A stretch of 64,000 nucleotides of DNA from Vibrio sp. S17_S38 (GCF_014694375.1 NZ_JAAUWW010000006.1:112267-176266), one strand, 5' to 3'. Shown: positions 8,864 through 19,739, numbered from the stretch's first letter. Translations and numbers: made by a program. Notes: generated by a model from the sequence alone, not told the origin.

Positions 8864-9253
8864 TTAACGCTTTTGAGCTTGTTTTTTCAATTCAAAATCA
8901 AATTCGTCGGGAAAAACAATCACACCTTCCTGATCCGAATTAGGAAAGACAACGACCGATAAATCATCATCAGCCAATCCATGACTCCAACGACTATGCC
9001 ACTTATTTAATGAGATCGCTTCAGGCTGGCATTCTTCCCAATCACCTGTCGCCCAAGCTTGTGCAAATTCTTGATTTGGCCAGACAGGCACACAATCTTC
9101 ATCTTCGGTATTGAGCATCACACAACCATCTTCATCGACCAAGATCCAAATTTGACGATTCTCTACCACTTCTTTAATACAATATTGAAAACGCTTTTCA
9201 CTATCGTAATTATTGATCGACTCGATTGTTGCTGCATCTAATGCTTGAGACAT
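8864..9253 (-). CDS. DUF2750 domain protein, function unknown
   Basis: A 129-residue acidic, soluble protein. The motifs RFQYCIKEVVENRQIWILVDEDG and VPVWPNQEFAQAWATGDW fit the DUF2750 family as I remember it; I quote them as RFQYCIKEVVENRQIW and VPVWPNQEFAQAWATG. No catalytic pattern, signal peptide or membrane segment is visible. It lies downstream of ppaC on the same strand, but a terminator at 9286-9314 separates them. No function is assigned. Confidence 0.82.
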   Translation of the reverse strand: MSQALDAATIESINNYDSEKRFQYCIKEVVENRQIWILVDEDGCVMLNTEDEDCVPVWPNQEFAQAWATGDWEECQPEAISLNKWHSRWSHGLADDDLSVVVFPNSDQEGVIVFPDEFDFELKKQAQKR

Positions 9254-9285
9254 AAGTCACCTCATTTATTGGAACTAAAAGACAA

Positions 9286-9314
9286 TAAAAAAGGCGAGTA
9301 TTCCTCACCTTTTT
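9286..9314 (-). terminator. Rho-independent terminator of ppaC
   Basis: The minus strand shows a GGTGAG/CTCGCC stem (one G-T pair) flanked by A and T runs, with a five-base loop, 37 to 65 bases past the ppaC stop codon. Confidence 0.75.
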
Positions 9315-9350
9315 GTTCATTCATTATTATATTCAAGTATGAAGAGTATA

Positions 9351-10256
9351 TTAAACTAGCTCACCTTGTAGCCAAGGCCAACCTTGTTTTTTACGGCTTA
9401 ATGTATTTTCCATCATTAAAGAACCATTCTTCACATGCTTCTCAAGTTTAGTTGACCACTCCCCTTTGAACAAAAGCTCAGTGGTGCTGGTGGTAATATC
9501 CGTCAACATAAGCGCTGCAAATGCTAAACCATCTTCTTGACAACGGCGCTCAAGATCCGCATTTAAGTCATCCAGCATGCCGTCAACTTGTTCCATTGTC
9601 GCTAGCTCAACTTGGCCAACTACAACATCACGCCCATTGAATGGGTACGCTTTTAAATCTTTCTCAACTAACTGCGCTGCCGTCAAACCTTCGATATCGG
9701 TTTTAGCAATAAGTAAGTTTTTAATAAATTCGTTTAAGTTCTCAATCTCTGCAATTTCAGCCAATGCTTTTACTGCAACTTCATCTTTTGGAGTGCAAGT
9801 TGGAGAAGCAAAGCCAACTGTATCTGAAAGAATAGCCGACATCATAAGTACCGCTAGCGGTTTTGTAATTTCGGTTTCTTCCATTTTAAATAGATTAAAA
9901 AGAATCGTACAAGTACACCCTACTGGCCAAATCCAGGCTTCTAATGGGTTAACCGTCATTACATCGCCTAAACGGTGATGGTCAACAATACCCACCACTT
10001 CGGCTTCTGCAATATCATCCGGTGCTTGTGCGAGATCGGTATAGTCTACCAACCAAATTTTCTGCCCTGCCACACCCATGCACATTTCAGGTTGCTCTAC
10101 ACCTGCTTGCTCAAGAATATATTGAGTTTCACGGTTCAGTTCACCTTGACGCACAGCTTTAGCTTCTAAGCCACGAGCTTTTAAAAGTTCAGTTGCGACT
10201 AATGCGCTACAAATGCTGTCACTATCTGGATTTTTATGGCCGACTACTTGGATCAT
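9351..10256 (-). CDS. ppaC: Manganese-dependent inorganic pyrophosphatase (family II)
   Basis: A 301-residue DHH-superfamily enzyme that hydrolyses pyrophosphate to two phosphates in the cytoplasm. Metal-binding residues are visible: H7, D11 and D13 in GHKNPDSDSI, D71 in WLVDYTD, and the DHH motif at 92-94 (VDHHRLGDV). The C-terminal DHHA2 domain ends with SRKKQGWPWLQGEL, which contains the conserved substrate-binding SRKKQ. Family II enzymes are Mn-dependent and much faster than the usual Mg-dependent Ppa. Length is normal. It is monocistronic, with a terminator behind it. Confidence 0.95.
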   Translation of the reverse strand: MIQVVGHKNPDSDSICSALVATELLKARGLEAKAVRQGELNRETQYILEQAGVEQPEMCMGVAGQKIWLVDYTDLAQAPDDIAEAEVVGIVDHHRLGDVMTVNPLEAWIWPVGCTCTILFNLFKMEETEITKPLAVLMMSAILSDTVGFASPTCTPKDEVAVKALAEIAEIENLNEFIKNLLIAKTDIEGLTAAQLVEKDLKAYPFNGRDVVVGQVELATMEQVDGMLDDLNADLERRCQEDGLAFAALMLTDITTSTTELLFKGEWSTKLEKHVKNGSLMMENTLSRKKQGWPWLQGELV

Positions 10257-10565
10257 GGAAGTTCCTATAACAACGTTGATAAGGCAGCCTCAGTGCGCGA
10301 TATTGAAAACGCGACTCAAGCTATCAAAGATAATTTGGGGTGACACTTTACCTGAATTTCAAAGTTTGTCATCGCTTGTGGGTAAATAAGCCCTGTAATT
10401 TATGACAAATTGGCACTCACAAAAACAGCTCAAACTACTTTTGCTGTAATAATCAACACTCAACACAATTTAGAGTGAACAAACCATCAAAAGCACTCTT
10501 TACTGCTTGCTAAATTGTAGGGTTGCAACCTATTGTATAAGCATGATTAAAGCTAAGGAAACACT
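10257..10565. other. Divergent intergenic region between ppaC and the small TIGR02647-like gene
   Basis: About 309 bases with no gene. It should contain the two divergent promoters. An imperfect inverted repeat TTTGTCAT...ATGACAAA spans about 10365-10406, and a palindromic GGTTGCAACC lies around 10523-10534, close to a TATAAG that could be a -10 element for the plus-strand gene. These are suggestive only. Confidence 0.4.
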
Positions 10566-10799
10566 ATGAAATTTAAAATTGAGAATGTTGCTGAGTTAAA
10601 CTTATTACTACAATTTGACCCAAAAAGCCTGCAAACGGGAATCAAAGTTCGTGGTGATGCAGAGCCTGAATTACAAGCCGCAGTAAAAAACTTATTTGAG
10701 AAAAATTTATGCACACTGCCTGATGGTGGTTACTTAACGGATGAAGGTATTGAGGCCTCTGAGCATGCATTAAAATTACTGCATGTTTTGTCCGCTTAA
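10566..10799 (+). CDS. Small conserved protein, TIGR02647-like
   Basis: A 77-residue soluble protein with a good ribosome binding site (aagga, eight bases before ATG). The pattern of ELNLLLQFDPKSLQTGIKV, then AVKNLFEKNL, DGGYLTDEGIEASEHA resembles the TIGR02647 family of small proteobacterial proteins, which has no known function. There are no cysteine pairs, helix-turn-helix or signal peptide. It is a single gene followed by a terminator that contains unusual tandem repeats. Confidence 0.8.
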   Translation: MKFKIENVAELNLLLQFDPKSLQTGIKVRGDAEPELQAAVKNLFEKNLCTLPDGGYLTDEGIEASEHALKLLHVLSA

Positions 10800-10820
10800 T
10801 TCTACTCATTAATAGAAAAC

Positions 10821-10891
10821 TGCCGTTTCACTTTCTTATTGGAACGTTCTTATTGCGACGTTTTTATTGCAAAGTGCAGCGGCATTTTTTT
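10821..10891 (+). terminator. Long-loop terminator with internal tandem repeats
   Basis: TGCCGTTTCACTTT (10821-10834) pairs with AAAGTGCAGCGGCA (10871-10884) with one mismatch and one G-T pair, followed by a run of seven T. The long loop is made almost wholly of a 14-bp unit repeated three times. Confidence 0.65.
10833..10874 (+). repeat. Three imperfect 14-bp tandem repeats
   Basis: The units are TTCTTATTGGAACG (10833-10846), TTCTTATTGCGACG (10847-10860) and TTTTTATTGCAAAG (10861-10874). They lie inside the loop of the terminator behind the 77-residue protein gene. Confidence 0.8.
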
Positions 10892-10986
10892 ATATCAACC
10901 TTATAAAAGTATGAGTCTGAATTGAATGGATTAACATCAACGCCTCAGTAAATACTGAAGCGCTTATTCCGATGTTATACCAAATC

Positions 10987-13900
10987 TTATTCAACGGTTT
11001 CCAGTACTTCACTTTCATCCGTTTGTGCCTTGGGCGCATTACCAAAACCACGAAGACCGACAACGTGTACATGTTCGTGATCTTTGAACACTTTACGTAC
11101 CAGTTTATAAGTCGTCCCTTTCTCTGGGCTGATGTTCTCTGGCGCAGCAATAAGTAATTGCATATCCAAACGATCGCACAACTCAAACAAGGTATTGATG
11201 GATTTGGTATCCAAACGGGCCGCTTCATCCAAGAAGAGCAAACGACACGGCACAATATCTTTACTGCGTAAGCGTCGAGATTCTTCTTCCCAACTTTGAA
11301 TAACCATCAACAGAATAGATTGGCCAGTACCAATTGCCTCACCCGTTGATAACGCGCCAGATTCTGCTTGTAACCACCCTTCTGAGCCACGATTAACCTC
11401 GATACTTAATTCTAGGTAATTACGATAATCGAGTAATTCTTCACCTAAAATTTGCGGTGATCGTTGACCCATATCGATGTGCGGATTGACGCGTTGGAAC
11501 AATTTCGCCATCGCCTCAGAGAAGGTTAAACGTGGATTATCAAATAAATCTTGATGTTGATCTTGCTGCTCAGCCAAGCCCAGCAATAACGTTTCGTGAC
11601 TTTCACGAATACCGACATTCAAACGTACTCCACGCACTTGACCAAAGGCAATGTTAGATAGACCTTGGTTAAGCATGCGAATACGGTTTTGCTCACGCTG
11701 AATGGTTTTCTTGATAATACTAGCAACAGAGCCCGAACTTATCGCCAAACGATTTTCACGCAAGGTCAACTCTTCGGTTAAACGTGCTAGCTCCACTTCC
11801 ATTTCTTCAATCGCTTCGACTGGATCGTTCGTGCGAATGATATCTTGACGAATACGTTCACGCAGATGCTGATATACCGCCACGTAAAATAATACTTTAC
11901 CTTCAGGGCGAGCATTATCTTCCGACAGGCGCAATGCATCACGTAACGTCTCATTATTTGAAACCGCTAAACGCAATGCACCTAATGATTTATCTGACAT
12001 AGAACGTAGCTCGTTATCGGATAAATAAGCCAGTTCACGACGGTGCAAACGGCGTTCAACATCATTTAAACGTGCAATTCGCATAACGCTACACCAGCCG
12101 GCTTTAGCATTAACGACAAATTTACGTAGGTCTTGATAATCTTTTTCAATTTTTTTCACGCGTTTGGTAAGCGCTTTCATTTCGAGCTCAGTTGCCGTGA
12201 GTGTGCGTTCAAATTCACTCTTACGCTGGCGTGAAATTTGCACACGTTCATACAAGGCTGTTTTGCGTTCTTCTGCTCGCTCCAGCGCACCAAAGTCAGG
12301 TGTGACACCATAATCTTGTAGCTCTTGTTTGAACTCTTGTACCGTTTCTAATTTCGCTTGATGTGAGGATTTAAGCGAAGCGAGCAATTGATTATATTGA
12401 TTAAGCTGGGCTTGAGCTTGTTTGAAAGATTCACGACCACGAAGTTTATTTTGCTCCGCTTGCGTCAATTTTATTTTTAGCTGTTCACTTAACTCACTGC
12501 TTTGATCAAGCAAGTTAACCGAATCAGAATAAGCAAAATAATGACGACGTTCATGTAAATCCGCCACGGCAAATATCTGAGTTTTTAGCGTCTGTAATTG
12601 CTCATCTGCTTGCTCGTAGTTCGCTTTAAGTGCATCAAATTGTTCAGGATCTATTTCTAATGCCGAGACAATCTGAGCCAGTTGCTCAACCGATTTGCCG
12701 TGTTGCTGTATGAAACGCTTATATTCACTTAAATTTTCAAGCTTTTCTTTTAACTCATCAAAGCGATCATTTAAAGTATCATCGGCAATAACATGCATCA
12801 CACTCGCTAATTTATTCAGGCTAGTGACTGCTTGTTTACTGGTTTGCAGTTGGCTACGCTGTTGTTGATCTTTATTTTCCAAATCAGTCAATTGACGAAG
12901 GACTTGATTCAATCCATCACGAACATCCGTCAGTTGTTGTTCAGGATCGGCATTAAAAGCGACATGAATATGCTTGGACACAAATTCGTTATAACTGCTG
13001 TATAAACGTTGTAGCTTTTGTGAGTCAAAGGCAGCCTTTGCATATTCTTCTGCTACTTCATCACGCTCTGCGCGTAGAAGCTCTAGACGTTGTTCACGAG
13101 CCGCTCGACCAAACAATGGCGTTTCAGGCAGACGAGAATAACGTAGCTGACGATCATTTAACTGAACGCACACCGCGCCATCAAGTTCATCGGCGTTAAA
13201 GTCACCGTCATCAAACGCATCAACATCACCTTCGATAATGTATAAATCATCTGGACAATCATCAAGTTCAAGCAGTTTATCTTTAATACCATCTAAATGA
13301 GAAACCACTATCGCATGACGAGATGGACCGTACATCGCACTGAAATAAGGCGCATCTTCAATCGCAATATCATCATAAATTTCAGATAATAAAACGCCAC
13401 CTAACGTATCCGCCAGACCTTTCAAGCGAGGATCGTTCGAACCAGATGGCGACGACAAATGCTCAATATTCGTCTCAAGATCATCACGACGAACCGCTAA
13501 ACGTTCTTTCGCTAATGATTGTTGCTTTTCTTGCTCAAGCACTTGTTGCATTTGCGTCATCACCGCATGACTATCGGTTAATGATGCCTCTGTTTGCTGC
13601 TGAATTTTTTCTAATGCTTCACTGGCCGCAATCCAAGCCGGGGCTTGTTTTTGTAAGGTTTGAATATCATGTTCGGCATCTTGTTGCTTACGACGACAAT
13701 CACCCCGTACATCACGTAACTCTTCTTGCGCCATTTCTACGCTTTCAATCACATCCAAGTGACGTTCACGCTCTTGCTCTAATACCATTTCATCATCAAG
13801 ACGAACTTGATGTTGCTTCTGGTAAACCTCTACCAAATTGGCAGCTTGTGATTGTTCGTTCAAGCTGCGTTCAAGATCGCGATGTTGCGCGCGCCATTGA

Positions 13901-15447
13901 GATTCATTTTGCAACAATTGCTCAGCTTGCTGCGCTTTTTGGATCGCTTGTTTAGCTTGAGATAGCGCTTCAGTACGTGCCACATTTCCAACCACACTTT
14001 CCACTAGCGCTAATGCTTGCTCAAATTGCTCGGTGGCGGCGGATGACATATCCAATTTATGCTTAAGTGAAAGCAAGGTTGAAGTTTGTTCACTCTCTTG
14101 TTGCTTTAAACTGGATAACTCAGCTTGAGCGATATCTGCGCTTAACTGTGTGTTATCAGTCAATTTCTGAGCTTTTTCTAGTGCTAGTATCGCTTGTTGG
14201 TATTGCAACGCACGCGTTTGTTGCACATCCAACGCTTGCTGATAATCAGCCAGTTGCGATTTTAAGCTATCAACTTCTTGCTCTGAAACCTCAGCTTGTT
14301 CCTCTGCGATAGCGACTTGTTCAGCAGCTTCTTCCACCACCATCATCTGTTCTTCTAAACGTTCATTTAACTCTTCTAAATCTTCTTGATAACGTTCTAT
14401 TTTTTCTTGCTGACGTAGCGCAGTTTGTACCAATTGCAAATGATCAGAGGCAGCCTGATGATCTTGCTCAAGACCAGATTCTTGATCCACCAATTGTTCC
14501 AGCTCAAATTGAACCTGTGTTAATAAATGAACTTGAGAACGTAGTGTTGTGCTCGATTGATTTAATTCACCACGTAGTGCCAACGCTTGATCAAGTTTAG
14601 ATCGACGATCATTGGTATGACGCATATAATCAGCCGCAACATAGTTGGTTGATTCAGTGATCAAGTGTTTGAATAGATCACGATCCGCTTGCGTGGTTTT
14701 AATCGCTTCTAACGTCATACGGTTTTCACGCAGCGCCGATTCCATATCTTGGAATGCTTTTTTCACGCCACCATTTTGCGGTAATAAATAGTCTCGTAAT
14801 GAACGAGTAATGGCACTGGAAATACCGCCGTAAAGCGACGCTTCAATCAAACGATAGAATTTAGAACGATCGCCGGTATTACGTAGTTTCTTCGGCAATA
14901 CGCCCATTTCAAACATGAGGCTGTGATAATCTGACACCGATGTGAAGGCTTTTAGGATCACGCCTTCATATTTTGCCACCACATCTTTCAATTCATTGAA
15001 CCCACGCACGCGAGCTTGACCATTGGCTAAATTTTCAATCAATACATCGGTCGGTTTAACGTTGCTCGGCAGGCCTTGAATCAAGAAAGGTTTGATATCG
15101 ACTTTCTTATCTCGTCCTGCTACTTGTTGTAAGCGGACTGCAAATAATAACCGTTGATTACGAGAGTTCACCACATCTAAAGCGGCGTAGCAGCTGCCGG
15201 GTTGCAACTTACCAAATAACCCTTTATCGCGAGATGCTTGCGAGCTTCCGGCTTCTGTCGTGTTTCTAAAATGCAGAAGGCTTTGATCAGGAATAAGTGT
15301 GGTAATAAAGGCCGCCATAGTGGTCGATTTACCTGCACCGTTACCGCCAGAAAGTGTCGTCACTAGACCATCAATATCAAAAGTACGGGCAAAAAAACCG
15401 TTCCAGTTGATCATCGTGAGTGATTGATATTTACCTCGTGCGATCAT
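10987..15447 (-). CDS. mukB: Chromosome partition protein MukB (SMC-like ATPase)
   Basis: A 1486-residue protein, the same length as E. coli MukB. The head contains Walker [10 protein letters not shown] (residues 34-42). Long coiled coils rich in Gln, Glu and Leu flank a central hinge near residues 650-780 ([19 protein letters not shown] region). The C-terminal head contributes [12 protein letters not shown] and Walker [12 protein letters not shown]. MukB dimers with MukE and MukF condense and segregate the chromosome, replacing canonical SMC in this bacterial lineage. The start overlaps the mukE stop by four bases, so it is the last gene of the cmoM-mukF-mukE-mukB cluster. Long antisense open frames in it are by-products of the coiled-coil codon pattern. 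Confidence 0.98.
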   Translation of the reverse strand: MIARGKYQSLTMINWNGFFARTFDIDGLVTTLSGGNGAGKSTTMAAFITTLIPDQSLLHFRNTTEAGSSQASRDKGLFGKLQPGSCYAALDVVNSRNQRLLFAVRLQQVAGRDKKVDIKPFLIQGLPSNVKPTDVLIENLANGQARVRGFNELKDVVAKYEGVILKAFTSVSDYHSLMFEMGVLPKKLRNTGDRSKFYRLIEASLYGGISSAITRSLRDYLLPQNGGVKKAFQDMESALRENRMTLEAIKTTQADRDLFKHLITESTNYVAADYMRHTNDRRSKLDQALALRGELNQSSTTLRSQVHLLTQVQFELEQLVDQESGLEQDHQAASDHLQLVQTALRQQEKIERYQEDLEELNERLEEQMMVVEEAAEQVAIAEEQAEVSEQEVDSLKSQLADYQQALDVQQTRALQYQQAILALEKAQKLTDNTQLSADIAQAELSSLKQQESEQTSTLLSLKHKLDMSSAATEQFEQALALVESVVGNVARTEALSQAKQAIQKAQQAEQLLQNESQWRAQHRDLERSLNEQSQAANLVEVYQKQHQVRLDDEMVLEQERERHLDVIESVEMAQEELRDVRGDCRRKQQDAEHDIQTLQKQAPAWIAASEALEKIQQQTEASLTDSHAVMTQMQQVLEQEKQQSLAKERLAVRRDDLETNIEHLSSPSGSNDPRLKGLADTLGGVLLSEIYDDIAIEDAPYFSAMYGPSRHAIVVSHLDGIKDKLLELDDCPDDLYIIEGDVDAFDDGDFNADELDGAVCVQLNDRQLRYSRLPETPLFGRAAREQRLELLRAERDEVAEEYAKAAFDSQKLQRLYSSYNEFVSKHIHVAFNADPEQQLTDVRDGLNQVLRQLTDLENKDQQQRSQLQTSKQAVTSLNKLASVMHVIADDTLNDRFDELKEKLENLSEYKRFIQQHGKSVEQLAQIVSALEIDPEQFDALKANYEQADEQLQTLKTQIFAVADLHERRHYFAYSDSVNLLDQSSELSEQLKIKLTQAEQNKLRGRESFKQAQAQLNQYNQLLASLKSSHQAKLETVQEFKQELQDYGVTPDFGALERAEERKTALYERVQISRQRKSEFERTLTATELEMKALTKRVKKIEKDYQDLRKFVVNAKAGWCSVMRIARLNDVERRLHRRELAYLSDNELRSMSDKSLGALRLAVSNNETLRDALRLSEDNARPEGKVLFYVAVYQHLRERIRQDIIRTNDPVEAIEEMEVELARLTEELTLRENRLAISSGSVASIIKKTIQREQNRIRMLNQGLSNIAFGQVRGVRLNVGIRESHETLLLGLAEQQDQHQDLFDNPRLTFSEAMAKLFQRVNPHIDMGQRSPQILGEELLDYRNYLELSIEVNRGSEGWLQAESGALSTGEAIGTGQSILLMVIQSWEEESRRLRSKDIVPCRLLFLDEAARLDTKSINTLFELCDRLDMQLLIAAPENISPEKGTTYKLVRKVFKDHEHVHVVGLRGFGNAPKAQTDESEVLETVE

Positions 15448-16238
15448 AAGTCACCTACTTGTTGTTGCTCATCTGTCTCTAACGCTAAAGCTGACGTTTC
15501 TTCTGATTCAGTATCTTGTCTATCTTGCTCAGAGTTCACCTTGCTTAAATCTGTCACCGCTTCACCATCACGGATCAAGCGAAGCTGTGCATCACGAGCA
15601 TCATCGCCAATACGCACATCAGCGCCGAAACGAAATACGGCTTCACTAATACGAAATTTATTATCATCACCGACAGGCAATACCATACCAATACGACGTA
15701 AACGACGTAGAGAAGTGCGAACTTTTTCGAATAACTTTTCTTTGTCCAGATCAGAGCCAGCGGCGCGATTTGTCACTAAACGCATCAGTTTTTTCTCATC
15801 CGCCAAGCTAATTAATTCTTCATACAATTCTTGGTTAGTAAAAATACCTTCATGTGCCAAACGCTCTGGGCTTAAGTATAAGAAACATAAAATTTTACCT
15901 ACCAGCATATCAAGTTCAGATAATACGCTACGCCCAATTAATGAAGTAGAACGTGGACGTAAATAAAAGAAGCCTTCTGGAGCGCGTACAAGTTCAGCAT
16001 TATAGCGTTGATAAAATGCCGATAGCTCAATATCAAAATCCATCAAGAATGCATGATTATCCATATCATCGCTTGAGATATGACGACCCGCACGCAACAT
16101 GCTATCGAGTGCTGGGAATAATGGATTTGAGAGTGCTTTTATTAATTGTTCAGGCATATAAACATCTTTCTCATGCCCTTTAAGAAAAGAGGAGTCTGCG
16201 CTTTCTGGCGCCATATAATCAGTATTTATCGATGACAT
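15444..16238 (-). CDS. mukE: Chromosome partition protein MukE
   Basis: MukE is the winged-helix regulatory subunit that binds MukF and modulates DNA loading of MukB. The chosen ATG at 16238 ([10 protein letters not shown]) gives 264 residues and has an AAGG nine bases upstream; an in-frame ATG at 16259 would add MVQRYKQ but lacks such a site. Conserved stretches include [39 protein letters not shown] and [15 protein letters not shown]. The start lies inside the 3' end of mukF and the stop overlaps the mukB start, so all three are translationally coupled. The acidic Gln/Glu-rich C-terminal tail is slightly longer than in E. coli. Confidence 0.96.
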   Translation of the reverse strand: MSSINTDYMAPESADSSFLKGHEKDVYMPEQLIKALSNPLFPALDSMLRAGRHISSDDMDNHAFLMDFDIELSAFYQRYNAELVRAPEGFFYLRPRSTSLIGRSVLSELDMLVGKILCFLYLSPERLAHEGIFTNQELYEELISLADEKKLMRLVTNRAAGSDLDKEKLFEKVRTSLRRLRRIGMVLPVGDDNKFRISEAVFRFGADVRIGDDARDAQLRLIRDGEAVTDLSKVNSEQDRQDTESEETSALALETDEQQQVGDL

Positions 16239-17571
16239 TTGCTTGTACCTTTGCACCAAAATTATTAATTGCTTGCCAATCCGGTTGAATCGCTTGGTAA
16301 TCCGATTCGGAATACCCCATTCTTACCGCTTGATCGACCACCATTCTGGCTAGATCAAAATGTTGAGTGGTAGGATGCTGAGATAAATAATCACGCAATA
16401 CCAAACCGAGATCGATGACTTGCCCTGTTTCTTGGTGGGCTTTTAACATCGCTTCTACGCGCAGGCTAAGTTCATCATCAACCACGCTTAATTCTTCATA
16501 TTCGACTTCATCGGGAACAAAGCCAGTCACTTCATCATCACGCAATAGCATCGCTTCATCACGCATATCACGCAGACGTTCTGCATCGGAGTACACCATG
16601 TACCAAGGCGCATCAAAATAATCAGTAACTGACTGACGCAACCGCTGACTAAAGGCACGGTTCTGGTCCATATCAATTGCAGTTCGAATAAATTTATGCA
16701 CATGGCGGTCGTAACCAATCCATAAATCAATTGCTTGTTGACCCCAACTAATAATGCGATCGAGCTTCGTTTGTAGCGAAAATAAGATGGCATCAATAAG
16801 ATCCAAACCTTCTTGCCCATAAATCAATTGTTGAATATCGAGTAGTTGGGTTTGAAGCTCATCACCGGCTGCTTGCAACGTATCTTGCAATTCATTTAAC
16901 GTGTTTGAAGTCTCAGATAACAAACTTTCACAACTGCTGATCGCTTCACGCCAATCTTGATTTAATAACTCTGCAATTTGTTGTTTGATTTCGATCTGTT
17001 GATCGTCCATCGCACGCTGATTTAAATCGATGCGATCAAAAATCTCGCTGACTGAGTATTTCAGTACGCCGTATACATTCTTTTGCCATTGCGCAATCGT
17101 GGTTGCTTCTTGTGCGGATTTTACCGCCTTAGACATTTCACCCGACACCATTGATAACTGGATCGACAGTTTGAGTTTTGAAAATTCACGGTGGCGAATA
17201 TAATAATCGGTAATTGCCATACCAAGTGGCGATAAACGATAAATACTGGCGCCATCGGTCATTTCACTGACAAAGCGGCTGATCAGTCGTTGAGAAACTA
17301 ACTCATTAATCGCGTTATTGGCACGGAAAGCAGACGCTTCGCCAGTCTCTTCAAACAAACGAGTGACAATTTTAAATGAATCGTGTAATTCACCTTCACC
17401 AAGTTCTTCATCTAATTTTTCATGGCTCAGCACGGCAATCGAAATTAAAAATGCCAATCGTTCTGTCGTGAGATCCAAAGAAAAATCATGCTGCTTCACC
17501 CAACCAACTAATTCATCTAATGGTTGTTGGTTAACATTTAATCCGACAACATCTTGAGTTATTTCACTCAT
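16219..17571 (-). CDS. mukF: Chromosome partition protein MukF (kleisin)
   Basis: A 450-residue kleisin (E. coli has about 440) that bridges the MukB heads and binds MukE. An N-terminal winged-helix dimerisation domain ([18 protein letters not shown] onward) is followed by a helical middle region and a C-terminal winged helix that touches the MukB head. The central helix bundle contains [20 protein letters not shown]. The start has an AGGAACAAGA ribosome binding site. It is the first muk gene, with cmoM about 100 bases upstream. Confidence 0.97.
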   Translation of the reverse strand: MSEITQDVVGLNVNQQPLDELVGWVKQHDFSLDLTTERLAFLISIAVLSHEKLDEELGEGELHDSFKIVTRLFEETGEASAFRANNAINELVSQRLISRFVSEMTDGASIYRLSPLGMAITDYYIRHREFSKLKLSIQLSMVSGEMSKAVKSAQEATTIAQWQKNVYGVLKYSVSEIFDRIDLNQRAMDDQQIEIKQQIAELLNQDWREAISSCESLLSETSNTLNELQDTLQAAGDELQTQLLDIQQLIYGQEGLDLIDAILFSLQTKLDRIISWGQQAIDLWIGYDRHVHKFIRTAIDMDQNRAFSQRLRQSVTDYFDAPWYMVYSDAERLRDMRDEAMLLRDDEVTGFVPDEVEYEELSVVDDELSLRVEAMLKAHQETGQVIDLGLVLRDYLSQHPTTQHFDLARMVVDQAVRMGYSESDYQAIQPDWQAINNFGAKVQANVIDKY

Positions 17572-17668
17572 TCTTGTTCCTGTTTATACAATTTCTTAAT
17601 AATCATTAGAGGGTAAATTTCACTCCACCTTGGTACTCCAACTAACGGGTACTCAAACTAACAGATAG

Positions 17669-18454
17669 TCATGCTAAGGGTTTTTGTGCCCATACATGAA
17701 TATAACGCCCTAATGAAAGATAAGGTTCTGTTCGACATAATTGTTGTTCTAATGCCACGATATCTTCAAATTGATAATCACCCATATATTGCTGACCACC
17801 AATGTAATCAGAAAAGCAGCGAATACCTGATTTTCCTTCAATTTTAAAGCCTGCACTTTCTATCCACTGGTATACATCATGCGGATAAAGCCCTTTTGGC
17901 GGCTGTAATTTAAATCGCTTACGATGTGGCATACCTTGTAAAATGTGGGGGATATTACCACAAGTTACATTTTTCAAAACTAGTCCATGGTGATTATAAA
18001 ACATCACCGAGGCCATTCCACCAGGCTTTACTTTATCAAGAACCACTTTTAAAACATCTTGCGGGTTTTCTAGCCATTCCATCACTGCATGGAATAAAAC
18101 TAAATCAACGGGATGATCATAGTGGGCAGTTAAATTTTGTAATGGCGAATGAATAAAGGTAAATTGTTGAGCGATTTTATTTGCTGTGATGTCTTCTTTT
18201 GCCAGTTCTAGCATTTCGCTGGAAATATCGCATAAGACAACTTGATGACCACGCTGGGCGACTCTTTGTGATATTTGAGCTAGCCCGCCACCAGCATCTA
18301 AAATAGTTAGTTTTTTTGAGGATGCATCTAATTTACTTAAAATTTGTTCCATATCTTGCCAAATAATGGTCTGCCGAATTTCACCTTTCTCTGAACCATA
18401 TATGTTTTTGGCGAATTTATGCGCAATATCATCGAAATTTCGGTCTTTTATCAT
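17669..18454 (-). CDS. cmoM: tRNA 5-carboxymethoxyuridine methyltransferase
   Basis: A 261-residue class I SAM-dependent methyltransferase, formerly called SmtA. SAM motif I is LDAGGGLAQIS (about residues 48-58) with the acidic motif II VVLCDISSEML. It methylates cmo5U at the wobble position of certain tRNAs to mcmo5U. The assignment is supported by its place immediately upstream of mukFEB and divergent from elyC, the same order as in E. coli. Confidence 0.92.
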   Translation of the reverse strand: MIKDRNFDDIAHKFAKNIYGSEKGEIRQTIIWQDMEQILSKLDASSKKLTILDAGGGLAQISQRVAQRGHQVVLCDISSEMLELAKEDITANKIAQQFTFIHSPLQNLTAHYDHPVDLVLFHAVMEWLENPQDVLKVVLDKVKPGGMASVMFYNHHGLVLKNVTCGNIPHILQGMPHRKRFKLQPPKGLYPHDVYQWIESAGFKIEGKSGIRCFSDYIGGQQYMGDYQFEDIVALEQQLCRTEPYLSLGRYIHVWAQKPLA

Positions 18455-18566
18455 TGTTTTTAATTTAAGATAACGGAACTTTGCGTGTATTCTGTCATAG
18501 CAGATACAGGAATAAAGGAATTACTGACTTTTATTTACTAAATGATTATTTTTCGGACTATCCATC

Positions 18567-19361
18567 ATGTTTGAGTTAAAAAAAATTGTGTCATCGTTCA
18601 TGATGCCGCTGCCTGCGTTGTTGATTATTGGGTTTTTGGGTCTATTTTTGATCATGTTTACCGCTAAGCGTGGTACTGGCTGCATTTTTACATTTATCTC
18701 TTTATTAGGCATTTTCCTTTTATCATTTCAACCTATTTCTACCAGCCTATTGAAACCTACTGAACGTCAATATACGGCATTTCTAGCCGTTGAAGGTTCT
18801 ATTGATTATGTAATGGTATTAGGCAGTGGGCATACGGTGGATGACCAAATCCCACCCACTTCAGAGTTGTCACGCAACGGCTTAATGCGTCTTGTAGAAG
18901 GTATCCGTATTTTAAGGATGTACCCTGGAGCTAAGTTAATTTTATCCGGCTATTCTGCAGGTTCTTCTATCAGTAATGCGAGATTAATGGCTAACATTGC
19001 AGTTTCTTTAGGAATAGCTAAACCTGACATCATTTTATTAGAAAGTGCTAAAGATACATGGGAAGAAGCCCATCAAGCCGCGGGTTTTGTCGGAGCAAAG
19101 CGTTTAGTACTAGTAACATCAGCCAGCCATATGCAACGTGCGTTAAATGACTTCCATAGTGCTAATTTAGATCCTATCCCTGCACCAACTAATTATTTAG
19201 CTGTAGATAATATCAATCAAGCATGGGAACGTTTCACTCCACAATCAAAATACTTAGAGCAAAGCGAACGTTATTGGCATGAACAACTCGGCCTGTGGTG
19301 GCAATTAATCCGTAATAGTTTAACCGATAAACCCACGCCATCAGAACCAACAAGCTTATAA
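18567..19361 (+). CDS. elyC: Envelope biogenesis factor ElyC (DUF218)
   Basis: A 264-residue inner-membrane protein with two N-terminal helices (PLPALLIIGFLGLFLIMF and FISLLGIFLLSFQPIS) and a DUF218 domain. The domain begins DYVMVLGSG and includes LILSGYSAGSSISNA, ESAKDTWEEAH and LVTSASHMQRAL. In E. coli ElyC (YcbC) is needed for peptidoglycan integrity at low temperature and is tied to undecaprenyl-phosphate metabolism. Its divergent position next to cmoM-mukFEB supports the name. Confidence 0.92.
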   Translation: MFELKKIVSSFMMPLPALLIIGFLGLFLIMFTAKRGTGCIFTFISLLGIFLLSFQPISTSLLKPTERQYTAFLAVEGSIDYVMVLGSGHTVDDQIPPTSELSRNGLMRLVEGIRILRMYPGAKLILSGYSAGSSISNARLMANIAVSLGIAKPDIILLESAKDTWEEAHQAAGFVGAKRLVLVTSASHMQRALNDFHSANLDPIPAPTNYLAVDNINQAWERFTPQSKYLEQSERYWHEQLGLWWQLIRNSLTDKPTPSEPTSL

Positions 19362-19379
19362 AATCATTTACCATATTGT

Positions 19380-19428
19380 TAATTATCATCAAGTTAAAAT
19401 AATAAAAACCTTAACTTGATGATAATTA
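19380..19428. repeat. Perfect 18-bp inverted repeat between elyC and purR
   Basis: The arm at 19380-19397 (TAATTATCATCAAGTTAA) is exactly complementary to 19411-19428, with a 13-base A-rich loop. It begins 18 bases after the elyC stop codon. It is too AT-rich and lacks the T-run of a standard terminator. It could still fold in RNA or form a cruciform, or be an operator. Confidence 0.85.
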
Positions 19429-19452
19429 TTTCAGTTGCACTTATTCTTATTA

Positions 19453-19468
19453 ACGCAAACGATACCGT
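19453..19468. promoter_or_regulatory. PurR operator (PUR box) upstream of purR
   Basis: The sequence ACGCAAACGATACCGT matches 13 of 16 positions of the PUR box consensus ACGCAAACGTTTTCGT. It lies about 270 bases before the purR start. Autoregulation of purR is known in E. coli, so this is a likely autoregulatory operator. Confidence 0.75.
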
Positions 19469-19739
19469 GCTTATCAAAACTCTTATTTTTCTTTGGTGTC
19501 TTTATCACAAGAAAAAGAACATTGATGATTGTCAGCGGTAAAAATTAAGACTAAAATCCCTGCTTCAAAAAATAAAATCAATTTATTAATCAATTGATTA
19601 TTAAAGAAATTAAATTTTTCTTATTAGGCCGAATCTATATTCATCTATCCCTGTAATCCAAATATTACAAAAATATATATCGGCACCTATCAAATTCAAT
19701 ATCGATTCGCCCACTTCTGTCGGCACTAAGGAAAACATT

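Larger units (their letters stand above)
19362..19739. other. elyC-purR intergenic region
   Basis: This 378-base AT-rich stretch holds the inverted repeat at 19380-19428 and the PUR box at 19453-19468. The remainder is a long untranslated leader or promoter for purR. No further open frame with coding character was seen. Confidence 0.5.

Noticed and set aside
9577..9978. 133-residue open frame antisense to ppaC
   Set aside because: Composition is that of a shadow frame; ppaC is certain.
13446..13955. 169-residue open frame antisense to mukB
   Set aside because: It arises from the codon pattern of the MukB coiled coil; it has no ribosome binding site or family motifs.
15424..15966. 180-residue open frame antisense to mukE
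   Set aside because: Serine-rich shadow of a real gene with strong homology on the other strand.
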